64,000 nucleotides of DNA from Echiichthys vipera (lineage: Eukaryota > Chordata > Actinopteri > Perciformes > Trachinidae), in NCBI GenBank assembly GCA_963691815.1, contig OY829661.1, forward strand, positions 15,686,849-15,750,848, given 5' to 3'. Below, in pieces: positions 38,301 through 48,700 of the stretch. The notes below the pieces were generated by a model that had not been told where the DNA came from, made no database searches, and saw only the letters and a program-made list of their open reading frames with translations. The position numbers and the translations under genes were made by a program. Position 1 is the stretch's first letter. Each line of letters starts with the position of its first letter.

Positions 38301-41300
38301 ATTTAATTTACCATTATAATAATTATTATTTTGGCCTCTGTGTGGATGACATCAAAGCATTTCCAGGGACACTGGAGAAGACAATGGGATAATGAAATAT
38401 TCATTTTGGGGGTGACTTAATCATTTAAAATTAAAAAAAAGTATTTTGAAATGGAAGGTCATATTTGCAATTTTCAAATGAACTAAATTTACCAACCAGT
38501 CCGTCTGTCTGTATGTGGTGTCTTCAGACTCACAAACTCAAATTCAGATCAGACAAAGGGATTACCCCCTTCTCAGAATCTGCCCTATGAGTAATCATCA
38601 CAAGACATCAACACACACAATCAGCGGCTGTATCACTTACAAATCTGAGTTCAACAATGAACCAAGCAGAATCAGATTGCATCATTATACAGGATCTTGC
38701 TGCTGTCTGTTCCCTCTTTTCATGTGCTTTCATCTATCTTTCTCTGCATCTCTGAGCTGTCTGTCTCTGTCCTGCGAGGCGGGGCAACAAGGGCAAATAT
38801 AGACTGCTGTTACATCAGCAGCAAATAGCTGGCATTTCTGCCCTACCAGCAATGTCTGTCATCAGATAACATGCACAGAAATACACACACACACAGAAAA
38901 TATATCCACAGATGCTCATATCCTCAGTACAGATATGACTTTTATGCAATATAAGATAGTTTGGGCAACCCATTTAAGAAGTGCTAATGCTTTAATGTCA
39001 GAGAGGGATATGTTAAGTTGGAGCTCAGTTGAAGAGTTTTTTTTCCTGAAGCTAACTAACTCATCTCAATTTGATAGAGTTTATTAAGTGGAAAATTATT
39101 ACAAAAATAAAAGTTTTGAAAAAACAACTCCGTAACTGCTGACATGAAATGGGTATTCATTTGAAGCGCTATTTCTGTAGTACAGGAATCTGTGGTGGTA
39201 AATGAGGATCTATTTAAATACCCTTTTTGTAATCAGGTCATTTATTATGGTTCTTGGGGCAGCAGCAACCTAAGGTTCTTTTGTTCAGTTTGATGTAGTT
39301 TACATTCAAAGAACTGTAGATAGCTACTTTAAACAAGAAGAAAAAAGCATTTAAAAGAGCAGCTTTCTCACGTGTACATGCATGTGCACATATTTGTATA
39401 TTTGTGTATACTTATTCATGTTGCCTGTACCTTGAAGCAGGAGGCCCTGTAGAGAAGCTGCACCACGTGCCCTATGCTGGTTTTGGAGGCCTGGGGGAAC
39501 CGGGCCTCGAGTTTTTGAACTACGAACAGAACCAACACCTTCCTGGACAATGCAGAGCCGTCCTCCAGAGCCAGTAAAACTAGCTTCAGAGCATCTTCTT
39601 GCATAGCTGATGAGGAAGAGAGAGAGGAGGATGTACGTATACAGCGGATGATGGCAAGAGGTGATAATGATGGGATGGAGGAGGAGGGAAGAATACGATA
39701 CATAATTTAATCGACAAATCCAACAACAAATATATATTATTATTATTATTATTATTATTATTAAGACATGGCTAGAGGTTCTTAGAATCAGGTGTCCTCA
39801 GACTTTCAAATGAACTCGTTCTGTTATCATGATGAGAAAGTTTCCCAGTCAGAATCTGCCCTATGAGTAATCATCACAGGACACCAGGTAATATAGAACC
39901 AGCAATAAGTTTGATGAGGCATTTCAAAAGGTAACTTCTGGAAACAATTAGTGGAGTCAACTGAAAGGCAACCGATTCCTTTGAATTCACATGCCAAATC
40001 GCTATATGTCATTTCAGTAATTTCATAAATCAGACTTAACAGTCATTGCTGTGTGTGTGTTTCAGTCTCTAAACATGATGTTGATATCACTGATATATGT
40101 CCTTTAAATCATGCATACCTACCAGGTCCAAGGAACTGGCATCCCCGTGCCCTCACCGCTGCCCAGAGGTTGGCAGAGAGCTGCTGGGGGTTCTGGTGCT
40201 GCAGGATGAGTTCGGTTACCGTTCGTTCCCCCAGCGACCGGCCTGCCCGCACTGCCCGCACACGGCCCTCCTCCTCCACCAGCTGGCAGTTCACCAAAGT
40301 CACCAGCTTCCTCTGCATTGGCCGGCTGAGCACGCTCGGACTCAAAGTCGCCACTCCTGCAGAAGGTGACAGCACTGTGGTAAATACCGGGGAACGTCAC
40401 ATCACACTAAGAACATTTATGTCAGTTATTAGTATCAGACTCTGCGGTCCGTTATAACCAGCATTGTAGGTGGATTTAACAGCCTCTTCATGGAATTGAT
40501 GAGCCTTAGAGGTTCACTGTACATCTTATCTCTCACAAACCATTTATGCTTTTTAGGCAAACACAACATGACAAAGTGTGAATGAATGCTACCACGACAC
40601 CCTCACCCAGCACTGGCTGAATAAACAGCCGGAAATGATTGGTCCATTTCAGTGATATTAGTCTTTCTTCTCTGGTTACACAGAGAGTTGATAGAGCTTT
40701 CAGACTTCACAAGTATGAGAAGTATCAATGCCAAGTTGCACAAGCAGTTCAACTGTAGCCCACACATATTCAGTAAAAAAAGAGCATCATTCTCTTTCAC
40801 AGATTTCCACAATTCTGAAACCCTTAAATGTACCATCAAAAACACAAAAACAGACATGCACAACTGCACATACACAAACCTTTTGCTCCACTGATGGGTT
40901 TTAGGTAGAGAGCCAGCTCTTCCACGCACACCTTGCATTCCTCGTAGTTTTCAACTTCTGCTGCGCTGCTCAGGCTCACCGGCTGCACATCTGGGACCTA
41001 AGAGGTAAAAAATCGTGAGCACACGCGAGACATAGACACACAGAAAGCTCTGACACAAACATGCCTTCTTCCCGACTCACCTGAGCTCCAACCAGCTGCA
41101 GCAGGGCACAGTTGACTGGCAGCAGGTCGATATCGGTGCTAATCGGTGTCTGATCAAAAGGGCAGGCCTTGCGGTGCAGTTTGTGTAGGCAGGTCTTGCA
41201 CACCGTATGGGAGCAGCCCAGGCTGATGGGCTGGTGGCCACTGCTGTCAAACTCATTGTAGCAGATAGGACAGGACAGGAACTCTGTCCACTGGGCCGCC

Positions 41301-41311
41301 TGCACTGGCAT
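26199..41311 (-). CDS. rc3h2: Roquin-2, RING/ROQ/CCCH RNA-binding protein (complete, 19 coding exons)
   Basis: Coding exons in transcript order: 41311-41081, 40997-40880, 40356-40123, 39606-39431, 37835-37635, 37470-37338, 35859-35741, 34522-34410, 33974-33633, 33235-33033, 32917-32604, 32521-32375, 30585-30448, 28966-28802, 28674-28419, 27693-27615, 27022-26815, 26632-26469, 26346-26199. The total is 3489 bp, 1162 residues, close to the roughly 1190 of the human protein. Every phase joins and the frame stays open. Known role: a cytoplasmic (P-body/stress-granule) protein that binds hairpin decay elements in 3' UTRs, recruits mRNA decay and has a RING E3 domain. RC3H2 rather than RC3H1 is favoured by SPWSCGTIGPC, RDIELEL and NSLPPEVLHSSVYQ, and by rabgap1 next door. 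No pseudogene features are seen. Confidence 0.95.
27934..28107. repeat. Long hairpin in rc3h2 intron
   Basis: The left arm (from catgcgttccggtgccatgg to gcctgtcaaagtggaa) and the right arm (from ttccactttgataggc to catggcactggaacgcagca) are about 80 bp each and near-perfect inverted copies, with a loop of about 11 bases (cctcctactac). The intron lies between the exons ending at 28419 and starting at 27693. Most likely a palindromic MITE. In the pre-mRNA it would fold into a long double-stranded stem. Confidence 0.9.
29250..29660. repeat. AT-rich repeat built of AGTRTACTT-type motifs
   Basis: Motifs such as aagtatac, agtgtactt, aaagtgtgctt and aagtatgctt recur about ten times on both strands within 400 bases of the rc3h2 intron between 28967 and 30447. 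A block like tgtcttgagataccttttg ... ttgtattgaattgag at 29358-29415 resembles a common fish SINE/LINE tail. Confidence 0.6.
29690..29790 (+). mobile_element. Teleost dispersed-repeat fragment
   Basis: Contains gtccaaagacatgcagattt, then gactctaaattgcccattg, then tgaatgtgagtgtgtatggt, a block I recognise as very widely scattered in teleost genomes and probably a non-LTR 3' tail. It has no coding capacity. It lies in an rc3h2 intron. Confidence 0.6.
30586..32374. other. rc3h2 intron with dispersed repeats
   Basis: Holds a copy of the dispersed repeat (about 30818-31100: gtctgctctgattcatcagc ... gtttgatacttccacag ... ttcactttttacagtagga) and a partial copy at about 32080-32205 (agcatttcagacagacatg ... 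cagaatacaagtatgaacc). No exon-like sequence is seen apart from the flanking rc3h2 exons. Confidence 0.55.
30818..31100 (+). repeat. Dispersed repeat, copy 2
   Basis: Shares ordered blocks with 41505-41833: gtctgctctgatt, ccaggtcttcc, gactgtaacagc.ctgtagcg, gatact..cacagtattta, ctgctttataa and the final tcactttttac. Confidence 0.75.
32375..33974 (-). other. rc3h2: rc3h2 exons 9-12: low-complexity and proline-rich region
   Basis: Residues about 442-777. Exon 9 ends in an Asn-Gly-rich stretch (PNGSNGANGSSGSNG and on). Exon 10 has MPKHGQFMLRAP. Exon 11 is rich in Pro/Ser (MARFLRSSNVPESSMPP, YDSRRVWRP). Exon 12 has SNSLPPEVLHSSVYQ and RERFNSLD. The conserved islands fit RC3H2 and the spacers do not. 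Two acceptors are unusual: a CAGCAG tandem before exon 11 and a pyrimidine-poor site before exon 12. Confidence 0.88.
34410..34522 (-). other. rc3h2: rc3h2 exon 8: CCCH zinc finger
   Basis: The exon encodes SKYKTSMCRDLRQQGGC followed by PRGTNCTFAHTQDELE. The spacing C-x8-C-x5-C-x3-H is that of a CCCH RNA-binding finger, with the first Cys at about residue 416. All four ligands are present. The acceptor is ttttacag and the donor is AA|gtaag. Confidence 0.95.
34523..35740. other. rc3h2 intron, TA microsatellite
   Basis: AT-rich; a TA run at about 35273-35306 and nothing else recognised. The intron separates the CCCH exon from the exon ending at 35741. Confidence 0.5.
35860..37337. other. rc3h2 intron with SINE
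   Basis: Contains a tcaaa pentamer run at 36416-36441 followed by gtagcacaaagtgccttac, resembling a retroelement 3' tail in reverse, then A/C-rich sequence, then SINE copy 2 at 36841-37030. No gene is seen. Confidence 0.55.
36841..37030 (+). mobile_element. tRNA-derived SINE, copy 2
   Basis: Begins gggcggccggtggcacagtg, an A-box-like head, then taaagaggctgaaggtccttg, gcagcggccgcaggttgg, then a ggagtcgaacctgcggcc stretch resembling a B box, then ctgcatgtctccccttctc, tttcctgtctgtcctttc and a tail aaaaaggcttgaaaactgcc. This is the most complete of the three copies. Confidence 0.9.
37836..39430. other. rc3h2 intron, nothing recognised
   Basis: An AT-rich intron between the exons starting at 37835 and ending at 39431. 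No repeat of note beyond short A/T runs and no coding signal. Confidence 0.5.
39735..39762 (+). repeat. ATT microsatellite
   Basis: About nine ATT units in the rc3h2 intron between 39607 and 40122. Confidence 0.9.
40357..40879. other. rc3h2 intron, nothing recognised
   Basis: A 523-base intron between coding exons 2 and 3 of rc3h2; the spurious ORFs on both strands match nothing. Confidence 0.5.
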
Positions 41312-41409
41312 ACTGCCACCACACCACTGAGGGAGGCGTCACCAAGCTCAGGGGGAATGCATGTCAACGAGCCCCGACAACAGCTCCTGTTCGCCAGTGC
41401 CGATGATGA
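41081..41409 (-). other. rc3h2: rc3h2 RING exon with 5' UTR
   Basis: Residues 1-77 start MPVQAAQWTEFLSCPICYNEF. The RING ligands visible are C14, C17, the H and C residues of LGCSHTVCKTC, and CPFD. The 98 leader bases from the acceptor (ttcccccacag|tcatc) at 41409 carry one upstream ATG opening a 5-codon ORF (MHSP then stop) in a different frame. The ATG at 41311 is chosen because it matches the family start. The donor is CTCAG|gtgagt. Confidence 0.92.
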
Positions 41410-41504
41410 CTGTGGGGGAACACAAGACATAAAGTGATGCAGCAGTAATTTTGTAAAGAAATGTTGACACAATACTATTAAAAATGTACTAGTGCTACAG
41501 CTGC

Positions 41505-41833
41505 AACTAATGATTTTTATCGCGATACCAGTCTGCTCAGATTGGTCAGCATTTCCAGGTCTTCCGCATCTGCACTCTCTGTATCTCTGCATCGTCTGAC
41601 TGTAACAGCACTGTAGCGGCCTTTTCTACCTATATATATTGTAGAGTTGTGACATCACAACAGTACAAAAGTCCTGAGAGCTTGGTTAAAGGCACAGTTA
41701 CTTAATGTGGTCTGTGTGCATTTCTCTGTGGAGAAAAGAGCATTTTGATACTTTCACAGTATTTATAGCACCTCATCTGCTTTATAACAGAAAAAGAAGA
41801 CATGTCTCACTTTTTATAATATGGAACCTTTAA
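41505..41833 (+). repeat. Dispersed repeat, copy 3 (longest)
   Basis: Starts near ctacagctgcaactaatg and ends tttataatatggaaccttt. It includes gtctgctcagattggtcagc, gactgtaacagcactgtagcg, gagttgtgacatcacaac, gtgcatttctctgtgga and tttgatactttcacag. The following 41850-42000 (gttacagtcattccctggc ... ggtgtggaaaacccaga) matches the interior of the minus-strand copy at 44640-44720, so the full unit may be longer. Confidence 0.8.
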
Positions 41834-42872
41834 GATCATCACAGTGTACATGTCATTACAATGACACAACTTACAGTGCTGTTACAGTCATTCCCTGGCT
41901 GCGATGATATTGCAGAGACACCAAGAGCCCAGGTGTGGAAAACCCAGAAATGAGAGTAAATGCTAAAATTGGGTACAGGTATTTTGACATTGAAGCAAAT
42001 AACATTACTCAAATATTCCACTTAGTAGGCTACTTTAAAAATATTTCATACCTACAAAGGTTTCTCTTCTTACATAACCATACAGTACAATATTTTTTCT
42101 ACAACCTCCTGTATGCTGTTTGATGTATCATCCCATAAACCATAAGCTAAACCTTAAGTAAAATACATGCAAACATAAATGAAGCCCATTCTTCTGACTC
42201 CAAATGCGAAGTATTTTAGACACAGTGTGCAGACAGTCAGCACCTGTTGCTTTCAGAGTCTGTTGCATGCATCTGTTCAAACGGCTCAACAAAATAACAG
42301 CTGGTGCTCTCACAGAACAGGTGCCACAATAAACTGAAAAAAATAATCTATTCAAATGGGTTTTAGATACAGTAAAATAACTCTCTCTCTCTCACACACA
42401 CACGCGCGCACGCAAACACACGCACGCAAAAACACACAAGTGCAAGTAGAGATTGTAGAAGACAAAGCAACTCTATCAACTAACTAAACCTGTTTTCAAA
42501 GTATTCTGCAACACCAGTCTGTGTGATCCAAAGCCTGTGCAGCCGTGTGTCGACTATATGTGCTCAAAAATATTATATTTCTTTGTCCATAGAACTACAA
42601 TTTATCCTGTGAGTCATGAAAATAACCACACGTCTGGAAAAATAACCACCCGAAACAAAGATTTCCCAAGTTTTCCGGGAATTTCTGATCTTGAACAATA
42701 TTTTAAGGCAAATAAATCAAATCCTATTAAATCAGAACATTTTGGCGGTTCAATGGCGAAATCAATTCCAAATGAGCGCATTACGCACGCGTTGTACGCA
42801 CACTAACGAGAAAATATGCCCAAGGCTTCACCATAACACACGTTTATAATGTGCCATGCCAGTTATACGCAC

Positions 42873-43200
42873 CTTCCAAACTGCGCGCAGTGCGCGGTGC
42901 CCGCGTTGCCCCCCTGGCTGCGTGGACAGCTCCTTTCTGTCCTCGCGCGTCATATTTCCTGCTGCGAGGAGCCCAAATATAACACCGATTATGGCTCTTG
43001 TGGCCACTACAGTGCTAAACCACCGTCTGAGGAAGAGCGAGGTAACGCTCGTGTGATGAAACGGGTCCAGGGGGTAGTTTAGGGACCTGGCGCATGAACC
43101 TGGATAAAACTCTCTTTCTCTGTGCGCGAAGATTAGGGAGTGGTGCAAACTCTGGGGGCAACTGTTCGCCGTGATTCACTAGCTGTACTCACGTTGACAG
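42873..43200 (-). other. rc3h2: Candidate rc3h2 5' leader exon / promoter (proximal)
   Basis: The segment is rich in CpG and has a good minus-strand donor, TTTGGAAG|gtgcgt, at 42873. A second donor-like site (GTCAAC|gtgagt) lies at about 43188. No ATG-started frame of note uses it, so a noncoding first exon joined to the acceptor at 41409 is the simplest reading. A competing candidate is at 48216. Only RNA data would decide. Confidence 0.4.
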
Positions 43201-44416
43201 CCACCTGTTCCTGCTCTGAGCAACTGCTACATACGTCCCTGCCTGGCAAAATATAAGAGGTGTGACCTGAGATCCTGCTCTACCCCTTTCTCTCCGTGCA
43301 GAAATGATTCCTGCACAAATGGCTGGATACAAGTATGTGCAAAGTCACACCATTATTAGATTCAGGATAAGCAAAAGTATCTCACAGCACATTGGGAATC
43401 CATAATAGCGTGATGTATACAAGACTTTCATTACTAGCATGAATCACCCACCAAATGAATCAACCTCCTGTATGTGTGCATGCACGCCACACACACAGAC
43501 AGCCCCTACAGTCATGAATATGTCTGGTCTTGTGACAGAAGAGCTCAACTTCCTCATCAGGCTCCTCTCCCTCAATGGTGATTCTAAAATGTGGAAATTG
43601 ACCTGTTAGCTCTGTTTTCTTTTTAATATTTCATGCCTGCAGTTCATGCCTGCAGCTCACCTACAGTGGCTTGTGTGGATGTGCCATTTTATACTCAAGC
43701 CTTGATGCAGCACATTCAGTGTCCGCTCTTAAGATCAACAAATCCTTAAAATTGTTGAAAGAAGACTTCGTAAAACTAAGCAGTGGCCTGATTAGCCACC
43801 CACTCTGAGCGGAGGATGAGAAGTACATTGTGTCTTTACAGCCAACAGTTGGCAAGCTATCATCTGGCTCAGGACAGTGAGTCCTCACTTGGCCCCCCCT
43901 GTGTGGGGGAGGGCATCTGGAGTTTCCTTTGCCATGTCTCATAGAGACAGAGAGAGACTGAAAGAGAAAGATTGTTTTGAGAGTGTTTTTCAGAACACTG
44001 AGGTAAGAACATTTTCATAATAGGACAATATTCGGCCCAATCACAATTTTTGTTAGATTTGGACTTTGATTTAGTCTTGTGATGAGACTACCTGTTGGGT
44101 TATAGTTAGATTGACTAAAGGGTAAAGGTTAATGTTCTCACATTGCCAGCGAAAGGTCTGGTTGAAATAAACCAGGTAGACTCGTGCTCGTACAGGCTAA
44201 GATCATGACAGTGCCCACAAAATACCATGCCGGGAGGGGGTGGGTGGGTGGGCTGAGTCCTTGTCATGGCTGTTACCCATAGAAACAGGGAGTCTGAAAA
44301 CAGCAACACGAAGGGAGAGGAGAAGGAAACAGAATACAGCAGTCTGGGTTATGGCTTTAGGAAGAGCTGCGTGTAGGCATGTAGTATGGATGTGGTTGTT
44401 ATTGGGTCGCCACACT

Positions 44417-44820
44417 TAAAGGTCCCATATTGTAAAAAGTGAGATTTCCATATCTTTTCTGATTATAAAGCATGCCAAGGTGTTATAAAATAAATACTGT
44501 GAAAGTATTAAAACGCTCAATCCACAGAGAAATGCACACAGCCTGTATTCAGAAGCTGTGCCTTTAAACGAGCCATCAGGACTTCGGTACAATTGTGATG
44601 TCCCAGCTATACTATATATAGGTAGAAAGTGCAGCTACAGTGACATTACAGTTATTCCCCGGCTGCAATGACGGCACAGAGACACCAAGAGCACAGGTGT
44701 GGAAAACCCTGAAAGGTTGAACAAAATAAAGACGCGCTAAAATGGAGCACTTCAGACAGAAGGTGAATACAGGTATGATCAGACAGACAGTATGAGAAAA
44801 ATAATGTGTTTTTTTGTAAA
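44417..44820 (-). repeat. Dispersed repeat, copy 4 (inverted)
   Basis: Read on the minus strand it matches the copy at 41505-42000. On the plus strand it shows aaaggtcccatattgtaaa, ataaatactgtgaaagtatt, ccacagagaaatgcacac and gtggaaaaccctgaaa. Its end abuts the inverted SINE at 44824. Confidence 0.8.
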
Positions 44821-44823
44821 AAT

Positions 44824-44967
44824 TATTTTTTGGACAGTTTTTCAAGCCTTTTATTAGATAGAAGAGACAAGAGGGCCGCAGTTAGGTTGGATTCGAACCC
44901 ACGACCGCTGCCTCGAGGACCTTCATCCTCTTTACACGGGGTGACTGCTCTAAGCACTCTAAGCCCC
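44824..44967 (-). mobile_element. tRNA-derived SINE, copy 3 (inverted, 5' and 3' trimmed)
   Basis: On the plus strand: cagtttttcaagccttttat, then ggattcgaacccacgacc (B box complement), then gctgcctcgaggaccttc, then tcctctttacacgg. This is the reverse complement of the family seen at 12455 and 36841, lacking most of the C/T-rich part. Confidence 0.85.
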
Positions 44968-45382
44968 AAAGAATAATGTGTTTTTATTACCATTTAAGCA
45001 TGTAAACATGTTATGGTAGAAACACAAAATACAAGTATGATCCTGAAAATGAAGTTCCCTTTTATGTATGTTGCAATAGTTAATAGTCACTTTGCAACTC
45101 CAGCTTAAGTATTTATTTTGGCGCAGTGAAGTGAGCTGACACGTTTAACTCTATTGTACCCCAGTATTTTTATTGTCACATTAATCTGAGTATAAAGAAG
45201 GTGACTAATGGCTCTATATAATGTGGAAAGCAGATTGTTTTGATTTAAAGCCAGTTTTATCCCAAACAAGACTCAGCTTATACAAAATGTGAAACTTACT
45301 AAGCTGTTATGATGTGTCTGACCAACTGTCATCATAGATTAGCTCTGACAGCTATACATTTGGGGCCTCATCATGCCCTCTG

Positions 45383-45500
45383 CCTAGTGGTCTAAGACAC
45401 ATCCTGACACGGGGATCTGTGTTGCATGTCATCGCCTCTTTCTCTCTCGTGCCAAATTCCACTATCCACTTCCAAAAAAAGCCAAGAAAGTGTCAAATAA
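45383..45500 (+). mobile_element. Possible second SINE type
   Basis: tctgcctagtggtctaagac, then gttgcatgtcatcgcctc, tttctctctcgtgcc and gccaagaaagtgtc resemble the general layout of a tRNA-headed SINE with a C/T-rich body, but share only short blocks with the other three copies. Confidence 0.4.
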
Positions 45501-45635
45501 TAATCTAAAAGTTAGGCATTTGACCAGTTTATGGATCCACAACAACCAGTAGCAACAATAATTAATAAGCTGCCAAGGATGGTTGAGCATGCCCTGCATC
45601 ATCTGATGGACAAACATGCTCATGTCATCCAAAAT

Positions 45636-45640
45636 CACAC

Positions 45641-45704
<64 letters not shown>
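45636..45704 (+). repeat. CA microsatellite
   Basis: About 30 CA units with one CG near the start. Confidence 0.97.
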
Positions 45705-45706
<2 letters not shown>

Positions 45707-45864
45707 ACAGACGGACCTGAAGGAAGGGAATCAGAAGTAATATGAGGATTCCTTTACACTGTCACCATGACAGCTGAATTAAAACATTCCATGTAGCACA
45801 CACGTGTGTAAGAACATGCATCAAACGTGTTTTTTACAGGTTTACAATATACCAGCCAATAGCG

Positions 45865-46089
45865 TTGGGCATTGCGGGTTGCCAGGGTAGTCTGTTGCTG
45901 GGTGCAGCTACTGTAGGCTTGCACTGGGTGAAATGGAGTTTTTCCAATCCTGCAGCTGCTTATTTGTCCCAGCAGCTGAGTGACCAGAGACGGGCAAAAA
46001 CCAGAGTCAATATAGACAAAGCATTCACACCATGGACTGAGGTAAAGGAGTTCAACGGCAAAATGGCTACATTTCTCCTCGATCGGTAA
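45865..46089 (+). other. Exon-like ORF of a dispersed fish type, with splice donor
   Basis: The frame is open for 74 codons and reads QQLSDQRRAKTRVNIDKAF, then TPWTEVKEFNG, then KMATFLLDR, ending at CGATCG|gtaagc where the stop TAA is inside the donor. The VNI.KAF..W...K and FLLDR pattern resembles a short domain I recall as repeated in many uncharacterised, transposon-associated fish proteins. There is no ATG at the frame's head and no partner exon was found, so it could be a relic. Function unknown. Confidence 0.4.
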
Positions 46090-46099
46090 GCTAACTTCC

Positions 46100-48215
46100 A
46101 CGTTTACGGTAGCAGCTAACAGTAACTGTCAGTCAAACTCTGCAATACCTGTTTTTATGGTGCGATTTGCAGGAGGGGATGGGTTCAAACAGGTCAAACA
46201 GACTCTGATCGGCTGTAGACTACTGGGCCGGGTCTGACGAACCTGGCAACCTGAGTGATGGTATTATTTTTTGTTGTTGCAACTACGATCTTGAGACATT
46301 AGATGGCGGTGTTCTGTTCATTCTCTATATTCAACTTTTAAGATATCCACAAAAACTCCTCAACAACTGCGTAACTATCATTAGTTATTACACATTGTTT
46401 TGTTGAATACTTCATTCTGATTGGTCAATTACAACAAGGTGGTTTGTTATTTCTGAATAGCAGACCGATGATGAATAACAAACTGTTGCCATGGACACAG
46501 CTGTGACCAGGGACACTAGAGGACCATTTTTAAATCAATTTCTTTAGTAAGTATTGTAGCCGTGTAATAATGTAGAGTGGACATATACTCAAGTATTCAA
46601 GACAGTACCATTGCAGTCCCTACTGTAATTTAGGCTACTCATTTGGAGAAATATGTGCAATTCACACATGCACGCTGTTTTTTAATGAGCCTGTTTTGTA
46701 TTTCAATTTTTTTCTCATGATAAATTTAGCCCCCAATATGTCTTCCATGTCCCTCTTCAATATGAGCAACAACCACAATTTTGACATAAACTCTATTACA
46801 AAGCCTTCAACACAGCCAATGGGTAGAGAACAACAAGACTGAAACTTCACACCCTCCACATTCCCGAAGAAAAACAAGTGGAAAATGGCTTGTCAGTTTA
46901 AAGTCAAGCACGCTATGAAGAATATAAATTGAGCTTGAATGAAATGTCCTTCTTTGTCCTAAAAAACATTTCTGGTGACAACAGAGTGAAACAAATGAAA
47001 TCAGATTGTGTTCCCATTTACATAAACTTTACAGTGGTTAAGAGGGCACGGCCAATCAGCTGTAAAGTCAAAGCAGCTTGTAACCACAGCCAACAGGTCG
47101 ATGATGGACAGAAAGTTAAACTGTAACACTGATGATGCTTATTGTTAATCTTATGAAAGACTCCACATGCACACAAACTCCAGTGAATTCTGGGAAGTAT
47201 AACACAATACACGTACAGTCTGCAATGAAAGATCAAATCATATTTTGGCATTTTCATACACACAATTTGTAATTTTGTTTTTGTATGGCAGCACAAGGCT
47301 AGAATGGTGCCAGAGCAACTAGTTTTTTTCCTGTGATACTTGGAATGGTTCCTTCAATAATGTATTACAGGATTACTACAGTTGTTTCATGTCTGCTCAC
47401 TTGTTTTTGACTGTACAGTGGGGGTATGTGGGTCTGTGTGATTATTTATTCATTGGGCCTGTCATCACAGAGTGGGGGTAGTGAATGCATGGTAGGCAAC
47501 GCAACCAAACAGCTCACAAGCTGCTGTATTATAGAGCACAATAACGGCCTACTTTATTACACATGTGAGACATGTCTGCAGTAACAGAAGCAACCAGGAG
47601 TTATGCAATCTTAGTTTGTTGCAGCTCTAGGATTATATTGTTCAGGTTACTTAGAATTGCAAATCAGCTGGTTATAGAGTAACCACCAACATGACAAGCT
47701 GCACACTTAAGGCTACAGTAAATAATGTGCAACACCTGAACTTGGAAACTCCTCTGCTGTGGCTCATGGGGGATTTTTCTACGTAAATGTCACATTTGTG
47801 CAAATGCCTATCAGGGGGGGAACATCAAGTATCCACCATTGCAGCAGCACAACTACAAATGCATGTTGCTTTACAGCATGCAATGGGTGTCTCAACTCTT
47901 ATTAGAAAAACCCTGGTTTGCATTCGTATCTGGCTATGAGCTATGGGGCCGTATTTTCAAGCTTCCTTTTATTATTCCATCAGCACCAGTTGCAAGAATA
48001 GATGATGAGCTCGTAGCCGAATAGTTCCTAGTCAAATGATGCCGTTTCTAGAAGCGGAAGCTGCTAAATGATCCCCAATGTTCATCTGAGGGAAATAAAA
48101 AAGCAAGAAAACAGTCCTAATCTGACATCAAAATACCATATGCTTTGCACATATCAACAAAATCTTGATTAGAGAAGGAGAAAGTAGCGCGCTCTGGATA
48201 AGTCACTTACCTTAC
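46100..48215. other. Intergenic, nothing recognised
   Basis: AT-rich sequence with small ORFs that match nothing. No repeat with clear ends was seen. Confidence 0.5.
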
Positions 48216-48700
48216 GCACTACAACAGAACACCAGAATAAACATAATGGACATCCATAGAAGCGCATCAAAATAATAAAACAAATAAAATCTTCATCAGT
48301 TGCAAAACAGCCGCAGCAGCCAGCCCTGGGAGAAAATTCTGGATTCGAGGGTGCTATAGCTCTGCATTTCAGAGCATTAGAAACAGGTCTCCTGGTCCAC
48401 TTTTGAACCCCTGCCCCCCTTTTTGATAGTACATGACGAACACGTTCTCTCAGGTACAGAGAGGCACACACTCCCGGTTTGTCAAACTGGGGCTGAGGAG
48501 AGATGGTGGTATCGCTCCGCCGGTGATGGTGCCTGAACTGCGCCTCACCATCGGGCTGCACAGGCGAAGAGCTGCTGCACCGCTACACGCATCCCGCATA
48601 CTCTGCTCCAGACGCGGTTTTGTTAACCCTCCGACTGTTAGACAAAAATGGTTGTGCGTGATTGTCGGAGGAGCGGCGTGGGGCACTATTTTAATGTTGT
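48216..48700 (-). other. Candidate minus-strand first exon / CpG-rich promoter (distal)
   Basis: A near-consensus donor, GCGTAAG|gtaagtga, lies at about 48214 on the minus strand, below a CpG-rich block (about 48430-48700). The exon just before the donor contains an ATG opening MRFYGCPLCLFWCSVVVRK, which looks hydrophobic but is not a known protein start. It may be an alternative leader exon of rc3h2 or the first exon of an unrelated minus-strand gene. Confidence 0.35.

Larger units (their letters stand above)
35741..40997 (-). other. rc3h2: rc3h2 exons 2-7: ROQ and HEPN domain
   Basis: Residues about 78-404. Recognisable blocks are LSRPMQRKLVTLVNCQLVEE, SLGERTVTELILQHQNPQQL, LVLLALEDGSALSRKVLVLF, SIGHVVQLLYRASCFK, AMEAGLRISPEQWSSLLYGD and LQRTGDPANL. 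This is the part that binds stem-loop RNA in roquins and is the most conserved part of the gene here. Met196, in the AMQ triplet at the start of the exon at 39606, appears to correspond to mouse Roquin-1 Met199, the sanroque position; it is unchanged. Introns of 0.4-2 kb separate the exons. Confidence 0.92.
43201..45370. other. Upstream region of rc3h2, repeats
   Basis: Unique AT-rich sequence, then the dispersed repeat on the minus strand (44417-44820), then SINE copy 3 (44824-44967). A tandem 13-mer (ttcatgcctgcag twice) lies at about 43630-43657. No gene is recognised. Confidence 0.5.

Noticed and set aside
40109..40457. Plus-strand ORFs opposite rc3h2 exon 3
   Set aside because: Shadows of the conserved minus-strand coding exon.
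41077..41592. Alternative 171-residue ORF overlapping the RING exon
   Set aside because: It is an out-of-frame shadow; the RING frame from 41311 matches the family residue by residue.
42828..43148. Secreted or membrane protein (IIGVIFGLLAAGN) on the minus strand
   Set aside because: There is no ATG start and no family match; the segment is better explained as a leader exon or promoter.
45636..45704. CRISPR-like or other array
   Set aside because: A plain CA microsatellite with no spacers, as with the other dinucleotide runs in this eukaryotic sequence.
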